Positions 17,535 to 27,758 of a DNA stretch of 64,000 nt are shown in pieces; the stretch's first letter is position 1; each line of letters opens with the position of its first letter. This DNA comes from Levilinea sp. (GTDB taxonomy: Bacteria; Chloroflexota; Anaerolineae; Anaerolineales; Anaerolineaceae), in the NCBI GenBank assembly GCA_029975215.1, contig JARKPO010000007.1, positions 1 to 64,000 on the forward strand, written 5' to 3'. Under the pieces are notes generated by a model, which did no database searches, had not been told where the DNA came from, and worked only from the letters and a program-made list of their open reading frames with translations. Position numbers and translations under genes: made by a program.

Positions 17535-18398
17535 CTATTCAGGCGGGCGGGCGATCACATAGGAACGCTCGTCCAATTCCGCCGCGCTGCGCAGGGTGGG
17601 TGCGCCGTGGATCATGGCGCACAGCTGGTACCCCAGCGGGGCCAGCAAATCCCAGGCGGTTTGGGCGGCGGCGCGGCTGTGCAGCTCTACCAACAGCAGG
17701 GGGGGATGGGTTTGCAGAATGCGCTGCATCCCTGGCAGGGCCAACACCTCGCCGCCTTCAATGTCCATCTTCACCACATCGGGGGCGGGGCGGCCCTGGG
17801 TGAACACAAATTCGTCCAGGCTCACCCCCGTCACCCACAGCTCACCGGGGTACTGCTGATTGTTGCGCCCCACCGAGCCGTCCACCTTGCCCATGCTGGT
17901 GGAATCGTGCACCAAAAAGCGCACCTGTCCGCCGCGGTCTACCACGGCTGCGGGCACCACTTCCACACCGCTGGCAAAGTCGTTCAGGGCCAGGTTTTCG
18001 CGCAGCCGCGTCACATTGTCAGGCAGGGCCTCGAAGGCAAACACCTGCCCGCGGCTGCCCACTGCGCGGGCCATCAGCAGGCTGATGTAACCGATATTGG
18101 CCCCCACGTCATAAACCACCTGGCCGGGGCGCACGAAGTCCCGCACAATCTCCTGCAGTTCGGTTTCGTACGTCCCCAGCCAGTAGTCTTTTTCTTTGTG
18201 TAAATCCAGGTTCAGACGGGCGCCTTGCAGCCCGCCCGCGGCCACCTCCACCATCACCCGCCCCTCTGGCACAGCCTGATTGAGCTGCTTGCGCAGGAAA
18301 CGCGCCAGCGGCGGCACACGGTAAAACGCCCGCCGCCAGGAATCGGGCAGGTGGCGGGCTGTCCAGGATGCCAGAGAAACCAGGGGATGCGTGGCCAA
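17535..18398 (-). CDS. FkbM-family methyltransferase
   Basis: 'GQVVYDVGANIGYISLLMARAVGSRGQVFAFEALPDNVTRLRENLALN...VKMDIEGGE'. Start uncertain (TTG at 18398; ORF open to 18449). Confidence 0.85.
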   Translation of the reverse strand: MATHPLVSLASWTARHLPDSWRRAFYRVPPLARFLRKQLNQAVPEGRVMVEVAAGGLQGARLNLDLHKEKDYWLGTYETELQEIVRDFVRPGQVVYDVGANIGYISLLMARAVGSRGQVFAFEALPDNVTRLRENLALNDFASGVEVVPAAVVDRGGQVRFLVHDSTSMGKVDGSVGRNNQQYPGELWVTGVSLDEFVFTQGRPAPDVVKMDIEGGEVLALPGMQRILQTHPPLLLVELHSRAAAQTAWDLLAPLGYQLCAMIHGAPTLRSAAELDERSYVIARPPE

Positions 18399-18403
18399 GG
18401 GGT

Positions 18404-19747
18404 TTAGTCCTCGGTTTTCGAGCCGGAGCCAATGCCCAGCGGCTTCCATTTGGAATCGTCCGCGCGCAGGCGGTGCGCCCCGCCGCCGCGGTTGTGTAGC
18501 TGGTCGAAGCCTTCCGGCTTGATGAACATCTCTTCGCCGTCCAGCAGGCCGCTGAGGCCGGACTGCCCAGGCTCCACGCGCTTATTCTGGCAGTAGGCGC
18601 AGGTCTTGGGGTCGTGAGGGCGGTATTCGATCGGCTCTTCGTAGGTGGTGATGTAGCCTTCGTAGTTGCGCAGCACAATCTTGTGATCCGACATGGTGAC
18701 CTGATAATTGGGCATGAGCGGAATTTTTCCGCCGCCGCCGGGGGCGTCCACCACATAGGTGGGCACGGCGTAGCCGGAGGTGTGGCCGCGCAGGCCTTCA
18801 ATAATCTCGATGCCTTTGGCCACAGGCGTGCGGAAGTGCCCTGCGCCTTCTACCAGATCGCACTGGTAGAGGTAGTAGGGCCGCACGCGAATGCGCACCA
18901 AATCCTGCACCAGCTTGCGCTGGATATGCACACAGTCGTTCACCCCTGCCAGCAGCACGGCCTGGTTGCCCAGAGGGATGCCCGCGCGGGTCAGCCTGTC
19001 GGTGGCCTGGGCCAGCTCGGCGCTGATTTCGTTGGGATGGTTGACGTGGATGTTCATCCACAGGGGGTGGTATTTTTGCAGCATATTGCACAAATCATCA
19101 TCCACACGCTGGGGCATGAAGACCGGCACGCGCGAACCGATGCGGATGATCTCGATGTGGGGGATTTCCCGCAGACGGCTGAGCAGTTCTTCCAACAGCT
19201 TAGGGGCCAGCACCAGGGGGTCACCGCCCGAAAGGAGCACGTCGCGCACCTGGGGGGTGCGTTTGAGGTACTCGATCTGCATTTCAAATTCGCTGCGTGA
19301 GAAGGTGGCCGTGGGATCGCCCACAATGCGCGAGCGGGTGCAGTAACGGCAGTAGGACGCGCACTGGGTGGTCACCAGCATGAGCACGCGGTCAGGGTAG
19401 CGGTGCACCAGGCCGGGCACGGGGGAGTGGCGGTCTTCAGCCAGCGAGTCTTCCATCATGCCGGTAAAAGGTGCAATTTCATCGTCGCGCGGAACCACCT
19501 GCTTGCGGATGGGGTCTTCGGGGTCGTTGGGATCAATCAGCGAAGCGTAATAGGGGGTGATATCCACGCGGAACAGGTTCTGCGTGTTCAGCGCGCGCCG
19601 CTCGGAATCGGTCAGGTTTAAAACTTTCTCAAAATCTTCGGCGGAATTCAGCCGGTTGCTCAACTGCCAGCGCCAGTTATTCCATTTTTCATCGGGGATG
19701 TCCTGGTAGATCGGGGCGCGCTTGGAGGGGAAAGGCAAGTTTGCCAT
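18404..19747 (-). CDS. kamA: KamA-family radical SAM protein (lysine 2,3-aminomutase)
   Basis: Radical SAM 'CASYCRYCTR', 'LLSGGDPLVL', C-terminal 'CAYCQNKR' Zn motif. Confidence 0.88.
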   Translation of the reverse strand: MANLPFPSKRAPIYQDIPDEKWNNWRWQLSNRLNSAEDFEKVLNLTDSERRALNTQNLFRVDITPYYASLIDPNDPEDPIRKQVVPRDDEIAPFTGMMEDSLAEDRHSPVPGLVHRYPDRVLMLVTTQCASYCRYCTRSRIVGDPTATFSRSEFEMQIEYLKRTPQVRDVLLSGGDPLVLAPKLLEELLSRLREIPHIEIIRIGSRVPVFMPQRVDDDLCNMLQKYHPLWMNIHVNHPNEISAELAQATDRLTRAGIPLGNQAVLLAGVNDCVHIQRKLVQDLVRIRVRPYYLYQCDLVEGAGHFRTPVAKGIEIIEGLRGHTSGYAVPTYVVDAPGGGGKIPLMPNYQVTMSDHKIVLRNYEGYITTYEEPIEYRPHDPKTCAYCQNKRVEPGQSGLSGLLDGEEMFIKPEGFDQLHNRGGGAHRLRADDSKWKPLGIGSGSKTED

Positions 19748-19960
19748 GAGGAATCTCCTTACTGTACTGCCATCTATAAAAAGGTATCGGGTGATGCCTG
19801 AGGGGGGGGCTCAGGCCGCAGCGCATTCCAGCTCGCCCACCAGGGGTGGGTCGTGGTCGGTGCGGAAGAAGCCCGCGATGGCAGAAACGGAAACCGAAAA
19901 ACGCATGATGTTATTCTAAAGGAAAAAGTCCCCTGGAGCAAGCGGGCGGGCGCGAAATGC

Positions 19961-20000
19961 AACCGGCCTTCTCCGGCAGAGACGCCAGAGAAGGCCGGTT
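19961..20000 (-). terminator. Hairpin downstream of the transporter operon
   Basis: Perfect 13-bp arms AACCGGCCTTCTC / GAGAAGGCCGGTT; no strong U-tract. Confidence 0.5.
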
Positions 20001-20022
20001 TGCCGTGAATCTGCTTTAGATG

Positions 20023-21447
20023 TTATCCCTCGTAGCGAATGCCCTTGGAGGCCAGCAGGTTCTTTTCTTTCTCCATGTGCAGTTGGGACAGGGAGTGCTT
20101 GATCTCGTCCCAGGCCTTACCGGCCAGGGGGTAATAGAACAGAGATAAGAAGCTGATGCCCAGCAGGATGCCGGGGATGAGCACCCAGCCCAGCAAAATG
20201 CCGGTTTCCGCCTGCGCAGACTGCGTGCCGGACAGGCCGGAGAAGTTGTAGCCGTTTTGGGTCAGGAACCAGATGAAGGCCGAATTGGCGATGCTGATGG
20301 CGGGCTTGGTGATGAAGCTGTTCACGCCTGCGTACATGCCCTCGCGGCGCAGGCCGGTGCGGTGTTCGTCCATATCCACCACATCCCCATTCATCAGCGG
20401 GATGAGATACATACCCCCGGCGAAGCCGATGCCAAAGCAGAACACGCCCAGCATGGCAGGAACCAGCTGACGGCCCAGGGCCAAGACCAGGAAGCAGCCC
20501 ACGGAGAACACGGCGGCCATCACCATCGTGCAGGTTTTCACCCCCCAGGGCTCGCGGCGGTTGACGAACAGGAACACCCCGCCGACAATGCCCACGCCCA
20601 GGGCGGCATAGAGCGGCACAGCGGGGATGGAAAACTCGGCCAGATAGTAATTCAGGCCGAGCATCAGCGAGGTCTGCACATAAATGATGGTGAAGCTGAT
20701 CACTTCAAAGACGATGAAGGAACGATTGGTGAAGCATTCTTTGAGCGACTTAAGGAAGGGCAGCTGCTCTTCTTCCTGCTGGAAGTGCATCTCTTTGTAG
20801 AAATAGGTGCTGAAGAATATCAAGGCTGCCATGACAATGCCAAAGCCGGCCATGATGATCTGGAAGGTGAGCGGGTTGGTGCCGGGTTCGGGTTTAATAA
20901 AGCCCCACAGAACCAGCGGCACAGCCAGAGGGAACACGGAGAAGATCAGCTTCCAGATGAAGATGCTGCTGCGCGCCTTGTTGGAGACGGCCATTTCAAA
21001 AGGCATGACGTAGATGCTGGTGGCGATGGCAGTGTAAAGCACATCAAAGATGAACAGCAGAGTGGTCATTTGAATGAACATGACCGTCTGGCTGGCCTGT
21101 ACGCCGCCAAAATTGATCCAGCACAGCACAAAAGCCAGCCCAATCAGCGGTGCGCCAAAGCGGATATAGGGGATTCGCCGCCCCAGCGCGCTTTTGGTGC
21201 GGTCGCTGATGTAGCCAAACAGCGGGTCGTTGACCGCATTCCAGATACCAAAGAGCAGCCAGGCGGTGGCCGCCAGCCCCGGATCCATGCCGCGGAAACT
21301 GGTGAAATAATAGGTCAGGCCGATGCTGACCACAAAGGTGTTCAGCATGGCGCAGGCAGCATCGGCGATAGAAACCCAGATTCTGCTTTTCAGGGGCACT
21401 TTCTCTTCGTGCAAAGCCAGGTTTTCAGACATGATCATCCTCATCAA
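20023..21447 (-). CDS. MFS transporter, GPH (glycoside-pentoside-hexuronide) family
   Basis: 'NAVNDPLFGYISDRTKSALGRRIPYI' GPH/MelB-type motif, 12 TM. Confidence 0.87.
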   Translation of the reverse strand: MMRMIMSENLALHEEKVPLKSRIWVSIADAACAMLNTFVVSIGLTYYFTSFRGMDPGLAATAWLLFGIWNAVNDPLFGYISDRTKSALGRRIPYIRFGAPLIGLAFVLCWINFGGVQASQTVMFIQMTTLLFIFDVLYTAIATSIYVMPFEMAVSNKARSSIFIWKLIFSVFPLAVPLVLWGFIKPEPGTNPLTFQIIMAGFGIVMAALIFFSTYFYKEMHFQQEEEQLPFLKSLKECFTNRSFIVFEVISFTIIYVQTSLMLGLNYYLAEFSIPAVPLYAALGVGIVGGVFLFVNRREPWGVKTCTMVMAAVFSVGCFLVLALGRQLVPAMLGVFCFGIGFAGGMYLIPLMNGDVVDMDEHRTGLRREGMYAGVNSFITKPAISIANSAFIWFLTQNGYNFSGLSGTQSAQAETGILLGWVLIPGILLGISFLSLFYYPLAGKAWDEIKHSLSQLHMEKEKNLLASKGIRYEG

Positions 21448-21453
21448 GTAGGG

Positions 21454-22359
21454 TTAAAGAATTTGATTTTCCATCAAGAAGTGGGTGACAACCCGGGTGT
21501 ATTCTTCTTGATTCGTCCAGAAGGATTCGGCGTGCGCTGCGCTGGGCGCCACGTACACCTGGCGCGGGCCGTGGGTCTTGTTTTCATACAGCGCGTACAC
21601 CTGGCGGGTGGGGATGAAATCATCCTCTGCGCCGTGGATGAAAAGCACCGGTGCGCTGATTTTCTGCACTTCCTGGGTGGGACGCACGTCCTCAAAGCGC
21701 ATGCCGGTGAGCAGTTTACTCATCAGGCTGGCCGCGGGAATCAGCAGAAAGGCCGGCAGATGGTAATCCTGTTGGAGGCGGTACCTTAAAAGGTCGGGCA
21801 GTTCGCTGTAACTGCAGTCCGAGACCACAAAACGGATGCGCGCATCCACCGCCGCGTGCATCAAGGAAATCCCCGCGCCCATCGACTCGCCGTGAGTTCC
21901 GATGACGGCGCCCGGGCCGATCTTTTCGAGCATCCAACTGGTGAGCGACTGCAGGTCGTAGCGTTCATAATAGCCAAAGGTGGAATTGCGACCGCCGCTT
22001 TTTCCGTGGTTGCGCAGATCGTAGATCAGCACGTTGAACCCCAGGTCACGGAAAATTTTCATGTACTTTACAGACCCGAACAGGGTGTAGGTGATGCCGT
22101 GTGAAAGGATCACGCCGCGTTTGGAGCCGGGGACCGGGAAGTAATACCCATGCAGCTCGTAGCCGTAGGGCGAGGGCAGCCGCAGAACTTCTTTTTCCAT
22201 GCGCTGAAATTCTTCTTCGACCAGCTTGCCGCTGGCTTTTTCGATTTCGTAGGTTTCCTCAAAGCCAAAACATTTGGGGAAGGTGACGATATAAGCAAAA
22301 TACAGCCCGCTGAGCAGCAGGAGCAGCAGCAAAACCAGGACAGCAATGAGCAAAGGCAT
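21454..22359 (-). CDS. Alpha/beta hydrolase
   Basis: N-terminal TM, 'GVILSHGITYTLFGSVKYM', nucleophile elbow 'GTHGESMGAG', 'FIHGAEDDFIP'. Confidence 0.87.
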   Translation of the reverse strand: MPLLIAVLVLLLLLLLSGLYFAYIVTFPKCFGFEETYEIEKASGKLVEEEFQRMEKEVLRLPSPYGYELHGYYFPVPGSKRGVILSHGITYTLFGSVKYMKIFRDLGFNVLIYDLRNHGKSGGRNSTFGYYERYDLQSLTSWMLEKIGPGAVIGTHGESMGAGISLMHAAVDARIRFVVSDCSYSELPDLLRYRLQQDYHLPAFLLIPAASLMSKLLTGMRFEDVRPTQEVQKISAPVLFIHGAEDDFIPTRQVYALYENKTHGPRQVYVAPSAAHAESFWTNQEEYTRVVTHFLMENQIL

Positions 22360-22363
22360 AAAA

Positions 22364-23752
22364 TCACTCCTCGGAATGCGCCGAACCGGCGCTGGCAGCC
22401 CTGGCCTGCAGCAGGGCTTTCACTTGCTTCAGCCGCGCGCCGTGCAGCGGATAAAACCACAGGGCGGCAATGGCCAGCAGCGAACCCAGCGCAGGCGGGA
22501 TGCTCATGAAAATGCGAAAGCCCTCGGCCACACTTTCCGGCTGGGCAGCAGCCAGCGGGTCGTACCCGTAGACGGTGGATACCCAGCCAAACACCAGTGA
22601 ACTGAGAGCGTAGGCAAAAGTAATCACAAATCCGCTCATACCGAAGTACATGCCTTCACGGCGCTGACCGGTTTGGGTCTCATCTTCATCAATCACATCC
22701 GAAAGGGTCACATCCCCCATGAGCAGCAGCCCCGCCAGGGCGGTGCCCATCAAGGCCGCGGTGAGCAAGGCAGCCAGCAGGCTTTGCGCCAGATAGAGGG
22801 GGATGGTGGACATACCCATCAGGGCGTAAGCGATGAGCAGGGTGGTGCGCGCCTCCAGGCGGTTGGCCAGGAAACGCTTCCACGGGTAGAGCGCCAGGGT
22901 AGCTACGATGAAAATGGTGGCCAGGATCATAGATGAAGAAGAAGGGTCGGCCCCCAGGCTGTATTTGGTGTAAAACGCCAGGCCAGAGGAGGCCACAGCC
23001 GTGGCAAAATGGCGCATGGTTTGGGCAAAAACGACGGTGAGGAAACTGCGGTTGTAAAAGGTGGCCCTCACAGACTGCCACCAGGGCACTTCGGGCGCGC
23101 TGAGATTGGACTGGCGTTCAAACATGCCGCGCACAGCAAACAGCAGGGCAGCGGCCGAGATCAGCCCCAGCAGCAGGCCCATCCACGGCCAGCCGATGAT
23201 GGAGGCCAGCGAAATGGGCAAAGCTGCGCCAATGATCAGCCCCACCGTCATAAAGATGTTCATGCGCACCGCCGCGCTGGTGCGGTCGTGGTATTCCGAG
23301 AACATTTCCGGCAGCAGGGCGTAATAGGCGGTCTGCACCACGGTGGCCAGGGTTTCAAAAAGGAACAAAGCGGCGATGAACCAGATCAGCAAGGCAGCCG
23401 GCTGATCAGCGCCGTTGAAGGGCGCCAGGAACAGGGCGGCAAAAAACAGGGCGTAAGGCACCGTGCCAAACAAGATGAATGGAATGCGCCGGCCCCAGCG
23501 CGATTTGGTGCGGTCGGAGAGATAGCCCATGAGGGGGTTGTTGACCGCGTTGAAAATGGCGTAGGCGGTCATCACCGCCGAGGCCCACAGCGGCGGCAAC
23601 TTGAGTACATCCACATAGAAAAACAGCACCACCGCCCCGACGGTTTGGTAGGGGATGGCGCAGCCCAGGTTGCCCAGAGCGTACAGCCAGCGTTGACCAG
23701 AGGAGGTTTGAATCTGGGCGTCTTGAACCAGCGGGTTGGCGATTCGGCGCAT
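22364..23752 (-). CDS. MFS transporter, GPH family (paralogue of 20023..21447)
   Basis: 'NAVNNPLMGYLSDRTKSRWGRRIPFI', 12 TM. Confidence 0.87.
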   Translation of the reverse strand: MRRIANPLVQDAQIQTSSGQRWLYALGNLGCAIPYQTVGAVVLFFYVDVLKLPPLWASAVMTAYAIFNAVNNPLMGYLSDRTKSRWGRRIPFILFGTVPYALFFAALFLAPFNGADQPAALLIWFIAALFLFETLATVVQTAYYALLPEMFSEYHDRTSAAVRMNIFMTVGLIIGAALPISLASIIGWPWMGLLLGLISAAALLFAVRGMFERQSNLSAPEVPWWQSVRATFYNRSFLTVVFAQTMRHFATAVASSGLAFYTKYSLGADPSSSSMILATIFIVATLALYPWKRFLANRLEARTTLLIAYALMGMSTIPLYLAQSLLAALLTAALMGTALAGLLLMGDVTLSDVIDEDETQTGQRREGMYFGMSGFVITFAYALSSLVFGWVSTVYGYDPLAAAQPESVAEGFRIFMSIPPALGSLLAIAALWFYPLHGARLKQVKALLQARAASAGSAHSEE

Positions 23753-23777
23753 GAAAGCCTCGCGATGAGATCGGGGG

Positions 23778-23803
23778 CGTCCATGTTACCGGTAACATGG
23801 ACG
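23778..23803. promoter_or_regulatory. Perfect 26-bp palindrome, putative LacI/GntR-type operator
   Basis: CGTCCATGTTACCGGTAACATGGACG, 25 bp upstream of the MFS start codon at 23752; core TGTTACCGGTAACA. Confidence 0.8.
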
Positions 23804-23999
23804 GGATAGCCTGATTGTACCTAAAAACACAAAAAATTCATACCGAAAACGGTGTGGGAATTTGGTGAATTCTTGTGCCTGCAGTCCCCCCGGCGAAGGC
23901 CTGACCGAATCGCAGCGGAAGGATATAAATCTTTTATCAGAACCGCCGCTGCCCGCTTGACGCTGATTTTCAGGCATGGTATCATCATTCCTGTATGTT

Positions 24000-24026
24000 T
24001 TAGCACTCTCAGCGTTCGAGTGCTAA
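24000..24026. promoter_or_regulatory. CIRCE element (HrcA operator)
   Basis: TTAGCACTC-N9-GAGTGCTAA, perfect, directly upstream of hrcA. Confidence 0.98.
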
Positions 24027-24037
24027 AAAGGTGAGTG

Positions 24038-25078
24038 ATGGAACCCTTAAGTGAACGTCAGAAGCTCATTCTAACCCTGGTGATTCACGAATACATCCGC
24101 ACGGCTGCGCCGGTGGGCTCTAACCATCTGGTGACTCATTACCATTTGGATTACAGCCCGGCCACTGTGCGCAACGAATTGCAGGCCCTGACCGAGATGG
24201 GATATCTGCGCCAGCCGCATACCTCTGCGGGGCGCGTGCCTTCGGATGAGGGCTACCGCTATTTTGTGGGCCGCCTTTTGCAACAGTCGGATCTGCCCTC
24301 CTCCACCCAACGCACCATCACCCACCAGTTTTATCAAATGCGGCACGACACCGACCAGTGGATGCGCCTGGCGGCCTCGGTTTTGGCCAGCCAATCGCGC
24401 GCGGCCTCCATGGTCACCGCCCCCCACCCCGAGCAGGTCCTGTTCAAGCACGTGGAGCTGATCGCCACCCGCGGGCGGCAGGTGCTGATGGTGTTGGTGA
24501 TGCTGGGCGGTGAAATCCGCCAACGACTGTTGACCCTATCAGAACCGCTATCGCAGGAACAGCTTTCAGCAGCGGCCGACCGGCTGAACGCGCTGCTGCA
24601 GGGCAAAGACACCCTGTCCATTCAGGCCCTTTCGCTGCCTTTAGACGCCCTGGAGCAGGCCATTTTGGATTGGGTGATTGAGGAAATGGCCCGCGCCGAC
24701 GCCCTGCCTTCGGGTGAGGTGTATCTGGACGGGCTGACCAATGTGGTGGGCGAGCCGGAATTTTCAGATTCAGAAGAAGCCCGCCGCACGCTGCGCCTGT
24801 TGGAAGAGCGCACCTTGCTCAACGACCTGCTGACGCGCAGCACGGTGCTGACGGATGCCCCGGTGGGCGGGGTTCAGGTGCTCATCGGCGGTGAAGGATC
24901 GTATGACGAGCTGCGCCGCTGTTCGGTGGTGCTGGCGCGCTACGGTGCCCCTGGCCTGGCCATGGGCACGCTGGGCGTGCTGGGCCCCATGCGCATGCCC
25001 TATGGACGCGCCATTTCCACAGTCCGCTTCCTGGCGGGCCTTTTAAGCGAACTGGTGGCGGATACGCTGGTGGAATAA
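24038..25078 (+). CDS. hrcA: Heat-inducible transcription repressor HrcA
   Basis: 'SERQKLILTLVIHEYIRTAAPVGSNHL...SPATVRNELQALTEMGYLRQPHTSAGRVPSDEGYRYFV'. Confidence 0.97.
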   Translation: MEPLSERQKLILTLVIHEYIRTAAPVGSNHLVTHYHLDYSPATVRNELQALTEMGYLRQPHTSAGRVPSDEGYRYFVGRLLQQSDLPSSTQRTITHQFYQMRHDTDQWMRLAASVLASQSRAASMVTAPHPEQVLFKHVELIATRGRQVLMVLVMLGGEIRQRLLTLSEPLSQEQLSAAADRLNALLQGKDTLSIQALSLPLDALEQAILDWVIEEMARADALPSGEVYLDGLTNVVGEPEFSDSEEARRTLRLLEERTLLNDLLTRSTVLTDAPVGGVQVLIGGEGSYDELRRCSVVLARYGAPGLAMGTLGVLGPMRMPYGRAISTVRFLAGLLSELVADTLVE

Positions 25079-25106
25079 ATCAAGTTTACAGAGCGAGGTG
25101 ATGTAC

Positions 25107-25664
25107 ATGCCAAAAACCAAGAAAACCGCTGCGCAGGCAACCCCTGAAGAAACCCATGCCGAACCTCAGGCCGAGGGCAGCGCGGCTGAACGGGAGGCGG
25201 AATTGCAAAAATTGCAGCAGGAACTGGAAGAAGCGCGCCGTATCGCTGCTGAGAATTCGGAAGGCTGGCAGCGCGAACGCGCCGATTTCCTGAATTATAA
25301 AAAGCGCATTGAACGCGATCAGGCGTTAATCTCACAGTCTATTACCGGGGAGGTGATTAAGAAGTATTTGGCCGTCCTGGATGACTTGGAGCGGGCTTTA
25401 AAAGCGCGCCCCACCGAAGGCGACGGCGCTGCCTGGGCGAGCGGGATTGAACTCATCCAGCGCAAGCTAACCACTATTCTTGAAAATGAGGGCGTGCTGC
25501 AAATCCCTGCAGAGGGCGCGCAGTTTGACCCTAACCTTCACGAAGCCATCACGCACGAAGACAGCCCGGACCATGAAAGCGGCCAGGTCATCGAAGTGCT
25601 CCAGCAAGGATATAAAATCGGCGACCGGGTGCTGCGCCCGGCGTTGGTTCGCGTAGCTCGATAG
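25107..25664 (+). CDS. grpE: Nucleotide exchange factor GrpE
   Basis: Coiled-coil then 'ADFLNYKKRIERDQ...LAVLDDLERAL...FDPNLHEAI...VLQQGYKIGDRVLRPALVRVA'. Confidence 0.95.
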   Translation: MPKTKKTAAQATPEETHAEPQAEGSAAEREAELQKLQQELEEARRIAAENSEGWQRERADFLNYKKRIERDQALISQSITGEVIKKYLAVLDDLERALKARPTEGDGAAWASGIELIQRKLTTILENEGVLQIPAEGAQFDPNLHEAITHEDSPDHESGQVIEVLQQGYKIGDRVLRPALVRVAR

Positions 25665-25673
25665 GAGGAATCT

Positions 25674-27590
25674 ATGGGAAAAATCATTGGAATTGATCTG
25701 GGCACCACCAATTCGGTTGTCGCGGTGATGGTCGGCGGCGAGCCTACAGTCATCCCCACCGCGGAAGGCGAACGCCTCTGCCCGTCGGTTGTGGCGGTCA
25801 ATAAAAACCGCGAACGTCTGGTGGGCCGCACGGCCCGCAACCAGGCCATCATCAACCCCGAGAACACCATCTTCTCGATCAAGCGCTTCATGGGGCGCAA
25901 GTACGAAGATGCCGAAGTGCAGCGCTCGTTGGGGCGCGTGCCGTATCACGTGGCCAAGGCCCCCAATGGGGACGCGCGCGTGATCATGGACGGTAAGGAA
26001 TATTCCCCGCCGGAAATTTCTGCCATGATCTTGAGCAAACTCAAAGCCGATGCGGAAGCCTATTTGGGTGAGCCGGTGACCCAGGCGGTCATCACCGTTC
26101 CGGCGTACTTTAACGACGCGCAGCGCAACGCCACCAAAGATGCCGGCCGCATTGCTGGTTTGGAAGTGCTGCGCATCATCAACGAACCCACGGCCTCTTC
26201 ACTGGCTTACGGTTTGGACAAGAAAAAGAATGAAATCATCGCCGTGTACGACCTGGGCGGCGGTACCTTCGACATCTCCATTTTGGATGTGGGCGACGGC
26301 GTTTTCCAGGTGCGCGCCACCTCCGGCGATACCTTCCTGGGCGGCGACGACTTCGATCAGCGCGTGATGGAATATCTCATCTCAGAATTCAAGCGCGACA
26401 CCGGCATTGACCTGCACAACGATCGGGCTGCCTTGCAGCGTTTGAAAGAAGCCTCAGAAAAGGCCAAGATCGAGCTGTCCAGCACCATGCAGACCGAGAT
26501 CAACCTGCCTTACATCACCGCAGATGCCAGCGGCCCCAAGCACCTGGTGATGACCCTCACCCGCGCCAAGCTGGAGCAGCTGACGGCAGACTTGATCCAG
26601 CGCTCGCTGGAACCGATGCGGCGGGCTTTGGCCGACGCGGGCTTGAAGACCTCCGACATTTCTGAAGTGGTTTTGGTGGGCGGTATGACCCGTATGCCGG
26701 CGGTGCAGGAAGCCGTGCGCCGCGAATTTGGCAAAGACCCCCACAAGGGCGTCAACCCGGATGAGGTGGTGGCGGTCGGCGCGGCCATTCAGGCGGGCGT
26801 TTTGGGCGGCGAGGTGAAAGATATCCTCCTGCTGGATGTGACCCCCCTGACCCTTTCGGTGGAAACCCTGGGCGGCGTGGCCACCCCCATTTTGGAACGC
26901 AACACCACCATCCCGGCCCGCAAGAGTCAGATCTTCTCCACCGCTTCCGACGGCCAGACTCAGGTGGAAATCCACGTGCTGCAGGGCGAGCGCCCCATGG
27001 CCGCAGATAACAAATCCCTGGGCAAGTTCACCCTGGACGGCATCCCGCCCGCGCCGCGCGGCGTTCCGCAGGTGGAAGTGACCTTTGACATTGACGCCAA
27101 CGGCATCCTCAAGGTGACCGCTATGGACAAGGCCACCAACCGCAGCCAGCACATCACCATCACGGCTTCCTCCGGTCTGAACGATGCTGAAGTGGAGCGC
27201 ATGCGCAAGGAAGCTGAAGCCCACGCGGAAGAAGACCTGAAGCGCAAAGAGCTGATTGAGGCGCGCAACCATGCGGATAATTTGATTTACACCACCGAAA
27301 AGACCCTCAAGGACTACGGTGATAAAATTCCTGCGGATAAGAAGAGCGCCGCAGAAGAGGCCGTCAAGAAACTGCGCGATACCATGCAGTCCAACGATCT
27401 GGACGCCATCAAGCGCGATTCTGACCGCCTGGGCGAACTGCTTCAGCAGTTGGGCGCCTGCATGTACCAGCAGCCCGGTGCGGCCGGCCCCGGCGGCGTG
27501 GGCGGCGGCCCGGCGGGAGATGCAGGCAGCGGCCCGGCGGCAGGCCCCGCGGGTGATGACGTGGTGGACGGCGAGTTCCACAGCGCCTAA
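25674..27590 (+). CDS. dnaK: Chaperone DnaK (Hsp70)
   Basis: '[18 protein letters not shown]...' and full-length Hsp70 motifs. Confidence 0.99.
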   Translation: MGKIIGIDLGTTNSVVAVMVGGEPTVIPTAEGERLCPSVVAVNKNRERLVGRTARNQAIINPENTIFSIKRFMGRKYEDAEVQRSLGRVPYHVAKAPNGDARVIMDGKEYSPPEISAMILSKLKADAEAYLGEPVTQAVITVPAYFNDAQRNATKDAGRIAGLEVLRIINEPTASSLAYGLDKKKNEIIAVYDLGGGTFDISILDVGDGVFQVRATSGDTFLGGDDFDQRVMEYLISEFKRDTGIDLHNDRAALQRLKEASEKAKIELSSTMQTEINLPYITADASGPKHLVMTLTRAKLEQLTADLIQRSLEPMRRALADAGLKTSDISEVVLVGGMTRMPAVQEAVRREFGKDPHKGVNPDEVVAVGAAIQAGVLGGEVKDILLLDVTPLTLSVETLGGVATPILERNTTIPARKSQIFSTASDGQTQVEIHVLQGERPMAADNKSLGKFTLDGIPPAPRGVPQVEVTFDIDANGILKVTAMDKATNRSQHITITASSGLNDAEVERMRKEAEAHAEEDLKRKELIEARNHADNLIYTTEKTLKDYGDKIPADKKSAAEEAVKKLRDTMQSNDLDAIKRDSDRLGELLQQLGACMYQQPGAAGPGGVGGGPAGDAGSGPAAGPAGDDVVDGEFHSA

Positions 27591-27631
27591 GCCCAATTTC
27601 GGCGCAAACCGCCTGACAATGCATTTCAACG

Positions 27632-27661
27632 GGGATACCCGGTCGCCAGGCCGGGTATCCC
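27632..27661 (+). other. Intercistronic hairpin between dnaK and dnaJ
   Basis: Perfect 11-bp arms GGGATACCCGG / CCGGGTATCCC with 8-nt loop, no U-tract. Confidence 0.6.
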
Positions 27662-27758
27662 TGAGGTGTTCAAATCCCAAAAACCGCCCGTTCCCGTCTG
27701 GCGCCGGGGATGGTGAGCTGGCTGCCTGGCTGGCCGCGGGAAGCAGGTGAATTAACGG

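Noticed and set aside
20257-21789. 510-aa plus-strand ORF opposite the MFS gene and hydrolase
   Set aside because: Antisense artefact; spans two real minus-strand genes and is His/Gln/Asp-biased.
27650-27690. 'gttcaaatccc' resembling a tRNA T-arm after dnaK
   Set aside because: No acceptor or anticodon stem can be built around it.
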